A DNA stretch of 64,000 nucleotides from Thiotrichaceae bacterium. GTDB taxonomy: Bacteria; Pseudomonadota; Gammaproteobacteria; Thiotrichales; Thiotrichaceae. The position numbers were made by a program, and so were the translations under genes. Where the stretch lies: assembly GCA_026989335.1 (NCBI GenBank), contig JALSJN010000075.1:1-64000 (forward strand), read 5' to 3'. Position 1 is the first letter of the stretch. Each line of letters begins with the position of its first letter. Shown here piece by piece: positions 10,339 through 18,972 of the stretch. The notes under the pieces are model-generated. The model had not been told where the DNA came from and searched no databases. It saw nothing but the letters and a program-made list of their open reading frames with translations.

Positions 10339-10530
10339 ATGACTACTCAAACATTGCTAACACCAGGCGATACAGCTACTAAGCTAAAAGTCACAACACG
10401 CTTTCTATAGCACGACCGACTAAACAAGCGCACCATCCCATTCATCAAAATAAACCATTTAGTCCGTTATGATGAAAACGACCTAAACGCCTTTATTGAG
10501 AAATCAAAGATTGGTGGGGAGGTTGCTTAA
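10339..10530 (+). pseudogene. AlpA/excisionase-like HTH protein with in-frame TAG
   Basis: MTTQTLLTPGDTATKLKVTTRFL*HDRLNKRTIPFIKINHLVRYDENDLNAFIEKSKIGGEVA*; the IPFIK-x(4)-VRYDENDLNAFIE pattern is typical of HTH_17/AlpA excisionases. Confidence 0.7.
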
Positions 10531-10869
10531 ATGAAAGACACAAAAAAGACCACTCCCCGACAAGAGAACAGTCTCAAACGAGATAATATCATAGGTTCAA
10601 AACGGTTTAACCAGTTAAGCGAAGAAAAGCAAACAATAGTTATTCTTTACCATAAAGTGGAACTACCAAGAAAAGATATTGAGCCACTTATTCGCAATAA
10701 CTATTTTCCTAATCCAGCAAAAAGGTTAAGAGATATTCACGGCTTCGATATGAAATGGAAGCGATACGACTACATAAATGATCTAGGAAAACCAAAGTGG
10801 TATGGCATCTGGTATCTAACACCCGAAGATAAAAAGCGAGCGCGTGAGTTCGTTGGTGAGTTCATTTAA
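10531..10869 (+). CDS. hypothetical element-encoded protein
   Basis: 112-aa ORF starting immediately after the upstream stop codon. Confidence 0.5.
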   Translation: MKDTKKTTPRQENSLKRDNIIGSKRFNQLSEEKQTIVILYHKVELPRKDIEPLIRNNYFPNPAKRLRDIHGFDMKWKRYDYINDLGKPKWYGIWYLTPEDKKRAREFVGEFI

Positions 10870-11036
10870 TGCGCGCGCAACTCTCGCCAAATTGGCAGAA
10901 TACGCCCCCTGCCTATTTGGGTAATCCCAAGCCTGAAACTGGCATCAATTCGCACTTAAAAAGAGTACGGAGAAGCACTGAAAAAAACAGCGGTTTTCAT
11001 CCAAATTCTAAAAGCGGTTTTCATCCAAAATATTAA
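10869..11036 (+). CDS. small 55-aa ORF with internal SGFHP repeat
   Basis: start overlaps the previous stop (TAATG); encodes ...KNSGFHPNSKSGFHPKY*; below the ORF-track cutoff. Confidence 0.35.
   Translation: MRAQLSPNWQNTPPAYLGNPKPETGINSHLKRVRRSTEKNSGFHPNSKSGFHPKY
10989..11029. repeat. 17-bp direct repeat AGCGGTTTTCATCCAAA x2 (24-bp period)
   Basis: read directly (10989-11005 and 11013-11029). Confidence 0.85.
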
Positions 11037-11064
11037 GCACAAAACACCGCGCGCCCTCACTGCT

Positions 11065-11811
11065 ATGCGGTGCAGGGTGAAGCCTCGGAACTTAGGGGGC
11101 GGTCAAAATTCGCGGTTATTATTAATAGCCTCTAATCATTTAGATAAACCTTATTCCAAAACCAATAGGAAAAAGCCTATTAAAAAGAAGCTTAAACTTA
11201 ATCGAAAGTCTGAAAGTAAAAAAGGTTCTTTAAAATATCAAGGCATAACGTACAGGGTCAATACTGGAAGTGGTGAAGATAAGGGAATCTATTTAGTCAT
11301 GGTTAGAAAGATGATTGACCAATTAAATATCTGCCTTGATATGTGGGGAAGGATTTACGCGGTTAGATTAGACTTGCATCAAAAATACTACCGTGGAGAC
11401 AACAAGCTAATGAGTCGTTTTATCTGCAACTTTAAAAAGGCGATGCTCAAAGAATACGGTTTTAACAACTTTGGTTATCAGTGGGCGCGTGAACTAGAAA
11501 CATCGAAGGCTTGCCATTATCACTTAGTCATATTTTTTGATGGTTACAAAATAAAATCACATTGGAAAATAAGATAAATAGCCAAAGAAGTTTGGGAGAA
11601 AATAAAAGTCGGTAATACAGTCCCATACTGGAAGCCGAAGAAATACGGAAAAGTAGCGCATGACATACGAAAAAATGACCATGAATCGCTACTGGATGCG
11701 GTAGAACATTTCAGCTACTTAGCCAAAACCAGAGGCAAAGGATACCGCGACACACAAGCCAAAGACTACAGCACTAGTCGATTCACCAAGCCAGTGAGGT
11801 TATCAGCATGA
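11065..11811 (+). pseudogene. YagK/YfjJ (inovirus Gp2-like) replication-associated protein with in-frame TAA
   Basis: YAVRLDLHQKYY..., YQWARELETSKACHYHLVIFFDG; after the TAA at 11575 the same frame continues 77 codons to TGA at 11809 (IAKEVWEKIKVGNTVPYWKPKKYGK...RGYRDTQAKDYSTSRF-like). Confidence 0.75.
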
Positions 11812-11875
11812 TTGATTTAACAATGACCTTAAAACTAACCATCGTCTTATTAATATTGATTGGGAGTTCTTTACC

Positions 11876-12106
11876 ATGAGAGTGAAAGCATTAACTAATA
11901 TTGATCTATCTGGCAGTGAGAGCCTTGCAAGTAAAGAAGACATGCAACAAGCAATCAATAAAGCGTTTGTATGTGAGTATTTCAGGGTCAAGCCGAACAC
12001 TCCTGATGAGATACTCAAAGAAGCCATAAAACGTACTACAGGCTCAAATTTTAGCTTTGGGCAATTTAAGAGCAAGGTAGCATTTAGGAAAAGGGAAAAC
12101 CTATGA
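11876..12106 (+). CDS. hypothetical small element-encoded protein
   Basis: 76-aa ORF whose stop overlaps the next start (ATGA). Confidence 0.5.
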   Translation: MRVKALTNIDLSGSESLASKEDMQQAINKAFVCEYFRVKPNTPDEILKEAIKRTTGSNFSFGQFKSKVAFRKRENL

Positions 12107-12519
12107 GTAAATTAACAAACAAACAAAAGCGATTTATTGAAGAATATCTTATTGATCTTAATGCAACGAAAGCAAGTATTAGAGCTGGCTACAGTGAAGA
12201 TACAGCCCAGCAGATTGGCAGCGAGAACTTGTCAAAACTTGTTATTCAAAATGCAATACAGAAAGCTCAAAGAGAAAGCGCGCAACGTAATAGCGTTACA
12301 GTGGATGAAATAACAGAGATGCACAGAGAAGCTTACAGCGTGGCTAAGGAAGTTAAACAAGCCAGTGCAATGACAACTGCAGCACATAATCTTGCAAAGC
12401 TTCACGGATTGATAATTGATAGATCGAAGATAGAACAAGAAAAGCCAGAACCAATGACGTTTATTTTTGGATCAAGTGAACAAAAAGGCGATATTACAAT
12501 CACTAAAGGAAAAGGTTAA
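12103..12519 (+). CDS. terminase small subunit-like protein (copy 1)
   Basis: LTNKQKRFIEEYLIDLNATKASIRAGYSEDTAQQIGSENLSK is the signature N-terminus of Terminase_2-type TerS. Confidence 0.88.
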   Translation: MSKLTNKQKRFIEEYLIDLNATKASIRAGYSEDTAQQIGSENLSKLVIQNAIQKAQRESAQRNSVTVDEITEMHREAYSVAKEVKQASAMTTAAHNLAKLHGLIIDRSKIEQEKPEPMTFIFGSSEQKGDITITKGKG

Positions 12520-12521
12520 AC

Positions 12522-12911
12522 ATGAGTAAGCTAACAAACAAACAAAAGCGATTTATTGAAGAATATCTTATTGATCTTAATGCAACGAAAGCAAGTATTA
12601 GAGCTGGCTACAGTGAAAAAACAGCCTATTCAATAGGTAATGAGAACCTGAGCAAACCTGAAATACAAGAAGCGATACAGGAAGCACAAAAGGCATTAGC
12701 AGATAAAGCGGGTTTTAATCAGCAGCGCGCACGAGAAATGTATCTTGATGCTTTTGAGAAAGCTAAGGAGCAAGGGCAACCTAGCGCAATGAATCAAGCG
12801 ACTAGCGGACTATGTAAATTGTACGGGCTGAATGAACCTGATAAGAAAGATATTACTATGAATGGCGCGATGCCGATTACCCACATTGAAAGCGTGTATG
12901 TTGAACCTTGA
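12522..12911 (+). CDS. terminase small subunit-like protein (copy 2)
   Basis: same TerS N-terminus (94 of 96 nt identical to copy 1), divergent C-terminus. Confidence 0.88.
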   Translation: MSKLTNKQKRFIEEYLIDLNATKASIRAGYSEKTAYSIGNENLSKPEIQEAIQEAQKALADKAGFNQQRAREMYLDAFEKAKEQGQPSAMNQATSGLCKLYGLNEPDKKDITMNGAMPITHIESVYVEP

Positions 12912-12954
12912 ACGCAAGGATTACGCAAGGTTTACGCAAGGATAAATAAAATTA

Positions 12955-12983
12955 AGAGCCTCGTTAATATCGGGGCTTTTTTT
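12955..12983 (+). terminator. Rho-independent terminator after the TerS pair
   Basis: AGCCTCG-TTAATAT-CGGGGCT followed by T-run. Confidence 0.75.
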
Positions 12984-13025
12984 GTGCCTGAATGAAAAAT
13001 AAAATACTTAACAAATAGATTGTTG

Positions 13026-13044
13026 TGGTGACTTATTGGTGACT
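13026..13044. promoter_or_regulatory. candidate integrase arm-type sites, right end (TGGTGACT x2, 11-bp period)
   Basis: TGGTGACTtatTGGTGACTCAgaAACAAC, matching 7973-7991. Confidence 0.6.
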
Positions 13045-13090
13045 CAGAAACAACAAAGGAAACCCGAAGGCTTCCTAAGTCATTGAATAA

Positions 13091-13137
13091 TATGGCGCGC
13101 TGGGGAGGATTCGAACCCCCGACCCCCTGGTTCGTAG
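13091..13137. repeat. attachment-site repeat within tRNA-Arg
   Basis: 47/47 identical to 7817-7863. Confidence 0.93.
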
Positions 13138-13169
13138 CCAGGTACTCTATCCAACTGAGCTACCAGCGC
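13093..13169 (-). tRNA. tRNA-Arg (anticodon ACG)
   Basis: GCGCTGG...CTACGAA anticodon loop...GGTTCGAATCC...CCAGCGCGCCA; encoded CCA. Confidence 0.95.
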
Positions 13170-13255
13170 GTAGGTCGTGTAAAACGAGGTGGCGTATTCT
13201 GCTGTCTTCAATAAAGTAAGTCAAGAACTACCTTTGTTGAGGATACGCTAATAAA

Positions 13256-13347
13256 TGGCGGAGAAGGAGGGATTCGAACCCTCGACACGGGATAAACCAT
13301 GTACTCCCTTAGCAGGGGAGCGCCTTCGGCCTCTCGGCCACTTCTCC
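13256..13347 (-). tRNA. tRNA-Ser (anticodon GCT)
   Basis: GGAGAAG...CTGCTAA loop, long variable arm, GGTTCGAATCC, CTTCTCCGCCA. Confidence 0.95.
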
Positions 13348-13559
13348 AGATTTTAATTTTCTTAAAAAAATAATTGAATCATTTTAAGAAGGCGCAAGGA
13401 TACCTTCGCAATAGGTGAAGGTAAAGTGAGAAAGTTAAATAAATCCCTTTTTTAGAAAATAATTACTAATGAAGTGTTTTATTCTTGTTTCTCACTTGAA
13501 AAACAATAAATGAACAATATCTTTTGGAGTGATATTATTTTAATTTTAGGAGAAAAAAC

Positions 13560-13841
13560 ATGGCATCAGCAAGCGCAAGACACTTACTCGTTGAGACGGA
13601 AGAATTATGCAACGACATTAAAAAGCAAATTGAAGAAGGGGCAGACTTTGCCAAGATGGCTCAGGAGCACTCAAGCTGCCCATCAAAAGCGCAAGGCGGC
13701 GACTTAGGAAACTTTGGCCCCGGTCAAATGGTGCCTGAATTTGACAAGGTGGTTTTTAGCGCACCTATTAATACGGTACAAGGCCCTGTTAAAACACAAT
13801 TTGGTTACCATCTATTAGAAGTAACTAGCCGCGAAGATTAA
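13560..13841 (+). CDS. ppiC: parvulin-type peptidyl-prolyl cis-trans isomerase
   Basis: ASARHLLVETEE...GGDLGNFGPGQMVPEFDKVVF...VKTQFGYHLLEV. Confidence 0.93.
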   Translation: MASASARHLLVETEELCNDIKKQIEEGADFAKMAQEHSSCPSKAQGGDLGNFGPGQMVPEFDKVVFSAPINTVQGPVKTQFGYHLLEVTSRED

Positions 13842-14058
13842 TTTTACGGCTCGTTTTAAGGCTCGCTAAGAGGAGAATGAGGCACTTTTGTAATTGGCTC
13901 ATTCTCTTCTTTTTCAGAATATAAGCTTACAAAAAGTATGTAGAGCCTTCCGAAATAAAAAGTCGATCGAACCAATAATAAACCACTTTTAAAACAAACT
14001 AAAAAGGGTCTGAATAAATCAGTCCCTTTTTAGTTTTCACACTCTATAACTTTTCTTT

Positions 14059-15102
14059 TTATACAGGGTTCCTGTATGTATTTGTTCTGTTTCTCCAGCC
14101 AGGCAACCACTTTCTTTCGTTGCGGCTGGGTTTTGAATTCCTTACACGTCTTTCTAAAACACGCATAGCAGCATCGGCAAATTCATTAAGAGCAGGCTGC
14201 CCCATTTGAGTTGGACGCATTTCTTCAAGTACTTGTAACAAGCCCCAGTTTTTGCCTTTATAACCACCATGACGGTTTAAACCTTCACCTTTAAAGTTAA
14301 CATAATCGACTAATACATAACGACCACCGCGTGAGTTAGCGACATCGTTTAGGTTTTTAGCGACTTGCGCACGTAAATGCGATGGTGTCTTTTTTACTAA
14401 ACGTGGCATCGCACGCATCGCACGATCCATTATGTATTTAGCTTGCAGGTGACGTGTATCATATAAAAGTTGCGCAAATTGTTTTACTTCTGGCGTATTT
14501 TTAGCGCGCATTAATTCACCACGTGTACGCCAAGGTGCGCCTTCAAATCGTGCGCGTTGTATCCATGCGGGTAATTTAACACCGTTCTTTTGAAGGTGAT
14601 CTAATAAACCGGGGAAGGTATTACCAAAGCTTTGTCTACGACCTGCGGGGTACCATGTGAAATGGCCAATACCCATAGCGGCGAAATCTTCACGGTGATT
14701 CCAATGAACCAGTTGATCAATGCGACCCCCCGTTTCATTTTGAAATATCTTTGTACCAATGGCATATAACTCAGCTGTTTGTGCGTTTGCAGCGTTTTTT
14801 CTAGGTTGTATAGGTCTAGGGCGATTAACAACACGAGGAGCACGGCGTACTTCAACAGGGCGCTTAACTTGTGTGCGCCTTACTTGTTGATAAGGAGTGC
14901 GTTGGCGGTAAACAGGTCTTTTTGTAACGCGTGCGGGTTGACGATAAACAATGCGAGAAACGGTCGGTGCAGGGGGTTGGTTTTGCACGTAATAACTTTT
15001 GCTTGATTGTGCGCTTTGTGTCTTTGTTGGTATGTTTTGGCTGCAGGCAGACAGGCTTAATAAACCTACTGATACGAGCCCTAAAAGGGGGTATGTTTTC
15101 AT
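14059..15102 (-). CDS. hypothetical lipoprotein, Arg/Pro-rich N-terminal half
   Basis: lipobox LLSLSACSQ; basic RRTQVKRPVEVRRAPRVVNRPRPIQPR region; conserved-looking C-terminal half (FQNETGG...MGIGHFTWYP). Confidence 0.55.
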   Translation of the reverse strand: MKTYPLLGLVSVGLLSLSACSQNIPTKTQSAQSSKSYYVQNQPPAPTVSRIVYRQPARVTKRPVYRQRTPYQQVRRTQVKRPVEVRRAPRVVNRPRPIQPRKNAANAQTAELYAIGTKIFQNETGGRIDQLVHWNHREDFAAMGIGHFTWYPAGRRQSFGNTFPGLLDHLQKNGVKLPAWIQRARFEGAPWRTRGELMRAKNTPEVKQFAQLLYDTRHLQAKYIMDRAMRAMPRLVKKTPSHLRAQVAKNLNDVANSRGGRYVLVDYVNFKGEGLNRHGGYKGKNWGLLQVLEEMRPTQMGQPALNEFADAAMRVLERRVRNSKPSRNERKWLPGWRNRTNTYRNPV

Positions 15103-15354
15103 AGTTTTGTCGCTTTCTATTGTTATTATTTACGACCATCTTTCGTAGAGGTGGTTCGTTTTTTTTTAAAACTGCGACTATTATATTGAGTTATAAAGTT
15201 TTGTATAGTTTAAGGCGACGAAGTGACAAGTTAACTCCCCGTGAATCTTTTATTTCGATGAGTGGTGGTATTTAATTTTGTAAGTGTATTTGAAGGTGTT
15301 GTACTTTTTTCTGTATGATATGAAGGTGAATTGTCATTTTAAAGGAGAGTTAAT

Positions 15355-15603
15355 ATGCCACATCGTTCAAACCCCGTTGTTGCTAAGAAAGGCCCTTATG
15401 TTGTCGAGTTGGAAGCCGGTAAAGATTATTACTGGTGCAGTTGTGGGCGATCAAAAAACCAGCCTTTTTGTGATGGTTCGCATAAAGGGACTGATTTTGA
15501 GCCCGTGAAGTTTTCAGTCGATGAAGCTAAAAAAGCTGGTTTATGTGGTTGTAAGCATACTAAAAATGGCCCATTTTGTGATCGGGAACATTCGAAGTTG
15601 TAG
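15355..15603 (+). CDS. CDGSH iron-sulfur domain protein (two motifs)
   Basis: YYWCSCGRSKNQPFCDGSHKG and AGLCGCKHTKNGPFCDREH. Confidence 0.9.
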   Translation: MPHRSNPVVAKKGPYVVELEAGKDYYWCSCGRSKNQPFCDGSHKGTDFEPVKFSVDEAKKAGLCGCKHTKNGPFCDREHSKL

Positions 15604-15607
15604 GGTA

Positions 15608-15898
15608 TTAAGTTTTCTTGAGTAAATTTTCTTTATCAAAGTTACGTCGGTATAAGACTGCGATATTGCCAATACTTTGGACTAACTCTGCTTTATGGTG
15701 TTTGACAAAATGCACAATTAAGTCACCCCTGATGCCGCGATCACCCACATTAATTTTAACTTTCACTAATTGATGAAAGTCGATTGCAATGGCTAACTCA
15801 TCATTAATACTGTCTTTCATGCCGTTTTGGCCTACAGTAACAAGCGGTTTGAGTTTATGGGCTAATGCTTTAAGCTGTTTAATCTGTGATTTATCCAT
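15608..15898 (-). CDS. yhbY: YhbY-family (CRM domain) RNA-binding protein
   Basis: LKALAHKLKPLVTVGQNGMKDSINDELAIAIDFHQLVKVKI. Confidence 0.88.
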   Translation of the reverse strand: MDKSQIKQLKALAHKLKPLVTVGQNGMKDSINDELAIAIDFHQLVKVKINVGDRGIRGDLIVHFVKHHKAELVQSIGNIAVLYRRNFDKENLLKKT

Positions 15899-15927
15899 TT
15901 AAGGAATTGTAAAGAGAATGTTGGCCA

Positions 15928-16563
15928 ATGGCGAGAAGTAAAAGTAGCGGAACGTGGTTAAAAGAGCATTTTGATGATGAATACGTCAAAATGTCGCAAA
16001 AAGAAGGCTATCGTTCAAGGGCGATCTATAAGCTCAAAGAAATACAGCAAAAAGACCAACTCATTAAACACGGCATGCAGGTCGTTGATTTAGGCGCTGC
16101 GCCAGGAGGCTGGAGTCAATATGCGGTTGAGCTAGTTGGCGGGAGTGGCCGGGTCGTGGCAAGTGATATTTTAGCGATTGCCCCCTTACCATTTGTGGAA
16201 TTTATTCAGGGGGACTTCACCGAACAACGCGTCTTAGATGAAATATTGAGCGTATTAAATAGAGGTAATGAAGATTCGAAGGCGGATGTTGTAATCTCAG
16301 ATATGGCCCCCAATGTTACAGGTGTAGAAAGTATTGATCAGCCCAAGTCTATTTACCTCTGTGAATTATCGTTAGATATGGCTAGAACTATCTTGAAGCA
16401 AGGAGGCTCCTTTGTCGCTAAAGTGTTTCAAGGTGATGGCTCGGATGCGTTTGTTAATGATGTAAAAAGTAGCTTTAAGCAGGTCAAGATTCGCAAGCCC
16501 AAAGCATCACGCCCGCGTAGTCGCGAAGTTTATGTGGTTGCACTGGGCTTTAAAGGGCTTTAA
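15928..16563 (+). CDS. rlmE: 23S rRNA (uridine-2'-O)-methyltransferase RlmE
   Basis: RSRAIYKLKEIQQKDQLI...VDLGAAPGGWSQYA...VISDMAPNVTG; synteny with ftsH. Confidence 0.95.
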   Translation: MARSKSSGTWLKEHFDDEYVKMSQKEGYRSRAIYKLKEIQQKDQLIKHGMQVVDLGAAPGGWSQYAVELVGGSGRVVASDILAIAPLPFVEFIQGDFTEQRVLDEILSVLNRGNEDSKADVVISDMAPNVTGVESIDQPKSIYLCELSLDMARTILKQGGSFVAKVFQGDGSDAFVNDVKSSFKQVKIRKPKASRPRSREVYVVALGFKGL

Positions 16564-16666
16564 TAGTGCTTTTAAATCAGAGGTTCATTGAACTAAAAGT
16601 CGCCTGTGCTCTCAAAGAGATGATAAATTTAGTTGCAGGGTGTAAACTGTGATGATTAAAGTAAAT

Positions 16667-16827
16667 TGAGACCTTTGCACGAGTCAAATGACGAGCAAAA
16701 ATGACTGAAATTTTACTGATTCTCGTTGAAAAACTTGCTAATAATCCGTTATTAGCTGTATTTCAAGCCTTAATCAGTAAAATTTTAGCGTATTTTTCTT
16801 TTGCCACTGGCTCGTACAAAGGTCTCA
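16667..16827. mobile_element. MITE-like element, copy 1 (161 bp)
   Basis: terminal inverted repeats TGAGACCTTTGCACGAGTCA / TGGCTCGTACAAAGGTCTCA; internal inverted arms AATTTTACTGATT / AATCAGTAAAATT; central GCTAATAA-TCCG-TTATTAGC. Confidence 0.75.
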
Positions 16828-16857
16828 AACTAGTAAATTAAGAAAGAGGAAAACTTC

Positions 16858-18816
16858 TTGAACGATTTAAATAAAAATATAGTGATGTGGGCAGTGATTG
16901 CACTGGTACTGGTTGCAGTTTTCAGTAAATTTAATGTGCCACAAACACAATCACAAGGTTTGTCTTATTCAGACTTTGTTAAACGCGTTGAAAGTAAAAA
17001 CGTTAAAGAAGTAGAAATCAGTGGCCAAGTGGTAACCGGTATTGGTTCGAACGGTGATAAATTTCAAACCTATGCGCCCTATAATGACCCTAAAATGATT
17101 GATGAGTTATTATTAAATGACGTAAAAGTGAATGTGCGCGAACCCGAAGGGCGTTCAGTATTGGTTGATATTTTAGTCAATACTATCCCTTTCTTGTTGA
17201 TTATCGGTTTATGGATTTACATCATGCGCCAAATGCAAGGCGGTGGTGGTAAAGGCGGGCCGATGTCTTTCGGTAAATCAAAAGCGCGTATGATGACTGA
17301 AGATCAGGTCAAAGTAACCTTTGCTGACGTAGCAGGCTGTGAAGAAGCTAAAGCGGAAGTCTTCGAAATAGTGGAATTTTTACGTGACCCCAGTAAGTTT
17401 CAAAAGCTTGGTGGTAAAATTCCTCGCGGTATCTTATTAGCAGGTTCGCCCGGTACGGGTAAAACACTACTCGCTAAAGCCATTGCGGGTGAAGCGAAAG
17501 TACCGTTCTTTAGTATCTCAGGTTCTGACTTTGTTGAAATGTTTGTCGGTGTGGGTGCATCACGTGTGCGCGATATGTTTGAGCAAGCAAAAAAACACGC
17601 CCCGTGCATTATCTTTATTGATGAGATCGATGCGGTAGGTCGCCAGCGTGGCGCAGGAATGGGTGGCGGGAATGATGAGCGCGAGCAAACCTTAAATCAA
17701 CTATTAGTAGAAATGGATGGCTTTGAGGGTTCGGAAGGTGTCATCGTTGTTGCTGCAACAAACCGTCCTGATGTGCTTGATCCTGCCTTACTACGCCCTG
17801 GTCGTTTTGATCGTCAAGTGGTTGTGCCATTGCCTGATGTTCGTGGTCGTGAGCAAATTTTAAAAGTTCATATGCGTAAAGTACCGTTAGGCGATGATGT
17901 TAAAGCTAGAATCCTTGCGCGTGGTACGCCAGGGTTTTCAGGTGCTGATTTGGCTAACCTTGTTAATGAGGCAGCTCTATTTGCGGCAAAAGCAGATAAG
18001 CGCACCGTGAGTATGAAAGAGTTTGAGCAGGCTAAAGATAAAATCATGATGGGTTCTGAACGTAAGTCTATGGTGATGAGTGAAAAAGAAAAAGAAAACA
18101 CGGCATACCACGAAGCAGGTCATGCAATAGTTGGCTTAAGTGTACCTGATCATGATGATGTGTATAAAGTAACAATTATTCCGCGTGGTCGCGCCTTAGG
18201 TGTCACCATGTTTTTGCCTGAAGAAGATAAATACAGCGCAAGTAAGCAAAGTTTAGAAAGCCAAATCGCTACTTTATTTGGTGGTCGAATTGCAGAAGAA
18301 ATGATCTTAGGTAAAGATGGTGTAACCACAGGCGCATCAAACGATATTGAACGAGCAACCGCTATAGCGCGTAACATGGTGACCAAATGGGGCTTGTCTG
18401 AAAAGCTTGGGCCGTTGTCTTACAGTGAAGAAGAAGGCGAAGTTTTCTTAGGTCGCTCAGTAACGCAAACTAAATCTGTATCGGATGATACAGCGCATGA
18501 AATTGATGACGAAGTACGTCGAATTATTGATGCAAATTATGAGCGTGCAGAAACAATTCTTAAAGAAAAAATAGATATTCTACATGCGATGACCGCTGCT
18601 TTAATGAAATATGAAACCATTGATCGCGAGCAAATTACAGCGTTGATGAAAGGCGAGACACCACTTCCTCCAAAGGATTGGAGTGATGATGACTCATCTT
18701 CGGTTGATGGCGATGATGGTGGTGCAGCGGTTGAAGCAAATGATATCAGCGAGAAGGATAAGCCAAAAGATAAAGATGATAAAAATATTGTGGGTGATCC
18801 TGCTAGTTCGCACTAA
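16858..18816 (+). CDS. ftsH: ATP-dependent zinc metalloprotease FtsH (TTG start)
   Basis: [51 protein letters not shown]. Confidence 0.97.
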   Translation: MNDLNKNIVMWAVIALVLVAVFSKFNVPQTQSQGLSYSDFVKRVESKNVKEVEISGQVVTGIGSNGDKFQTYAPYNDPKMIDELLLNDVKVNVREPEGRSVLVDILVNTIPFLLIIGLWIYIMRQMQGGGGKGGPMSFGKSKARMMTEDQVKVTFADVAGCEEAKAEVFEIVEFLRDPSKFQKLGGKIPRGILLAGSPGTGKTLLAKAIAGEAKVPFFSISGSDFVEMFVGVGASRVRDMFEQAKKHAPCIIFIDEIDAVGRQRGAGMGGGNDEREQTLNQLLVEMDGFEGSEGVIVVAATNRPDVLDPALLRPGRFDRQVVVPLPDVRGREQILKVHMRKVPLGDDVKARILARGTPGFSGADLANLVNEAALFAAKADKRTVSMKEFEQAKDKIMMGSERKSMVMSEKEKENTAYHEAGHAIVGLSVPDHDDVYKVTIIPRGRALGVTMFLPEEDKYSASKQSLESQIATLFGGRIAEEMILGKDGVTTGASNDIERATAIARNMVTKWGLSEKLGPLSYSEEEGEVFLGRSVTQTKSVSDDTAHEIDDEVRRIIDANYERAETILKEKIDILHAMTAALMKYETIDREQITALMKGETPLPPKDWSDDDSSSVDGDDGGAAVEANDISEKDKPKDKDDKNIVGDPASSH

Positions 18817-18839
18817 ATAGAATATTTCAGTTAAAGGAG

Positions 18840-18868
18840 AAAGGTGCCAGAAGTGGTGCCTTTTTTTT
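18840..18868 (+). terminator. probable terminator after ftsH
   Basis: AAGGTGCCA-GAAG-TGGTGCCTT stem (two G-U pairs) followed by T-run. Confidence 0.6.
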
Positions 18869-18972
18869 GTTTAATAGGTGTGAAAAAAAACTCATATTTT
18901 CGGCTTTTGTTAACTCTCTATTAAGATTGCGAGTGGTATGATGTGCTTAAAAATTAATCAATTAAGAAGTTA

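Larger units (their letters stand above)
7817..13137. mobile_element. integrated element (~5.3 kb) in tRNA-Arg(ACG): putative phage-satellite-like island
   Basis: 47-bp identical direct repeats at both ends, one being the 3' half of a complete tRNA-Arg; integrase next to the left repeat; small phage-type gene set including two TerS-like ORFs. Confidence 0.85.

Noticed and set aside
10408-10410. Stop-codon recoding in the satellite-like element
   Set aside because: Different stop types (TAG, TAA) plus a frameshift occur in the same element, so decay or sequencing error is simpler than systematic recoding.
13820-14060. Possible ncRNA between ppiC and the 14059 lipoprotein gene
   Set aside because: Contains only terminator-like AAAAAGGGTCTGAAT...AGTCCCTTTTTAG symmetry between convergent genes; no further support.
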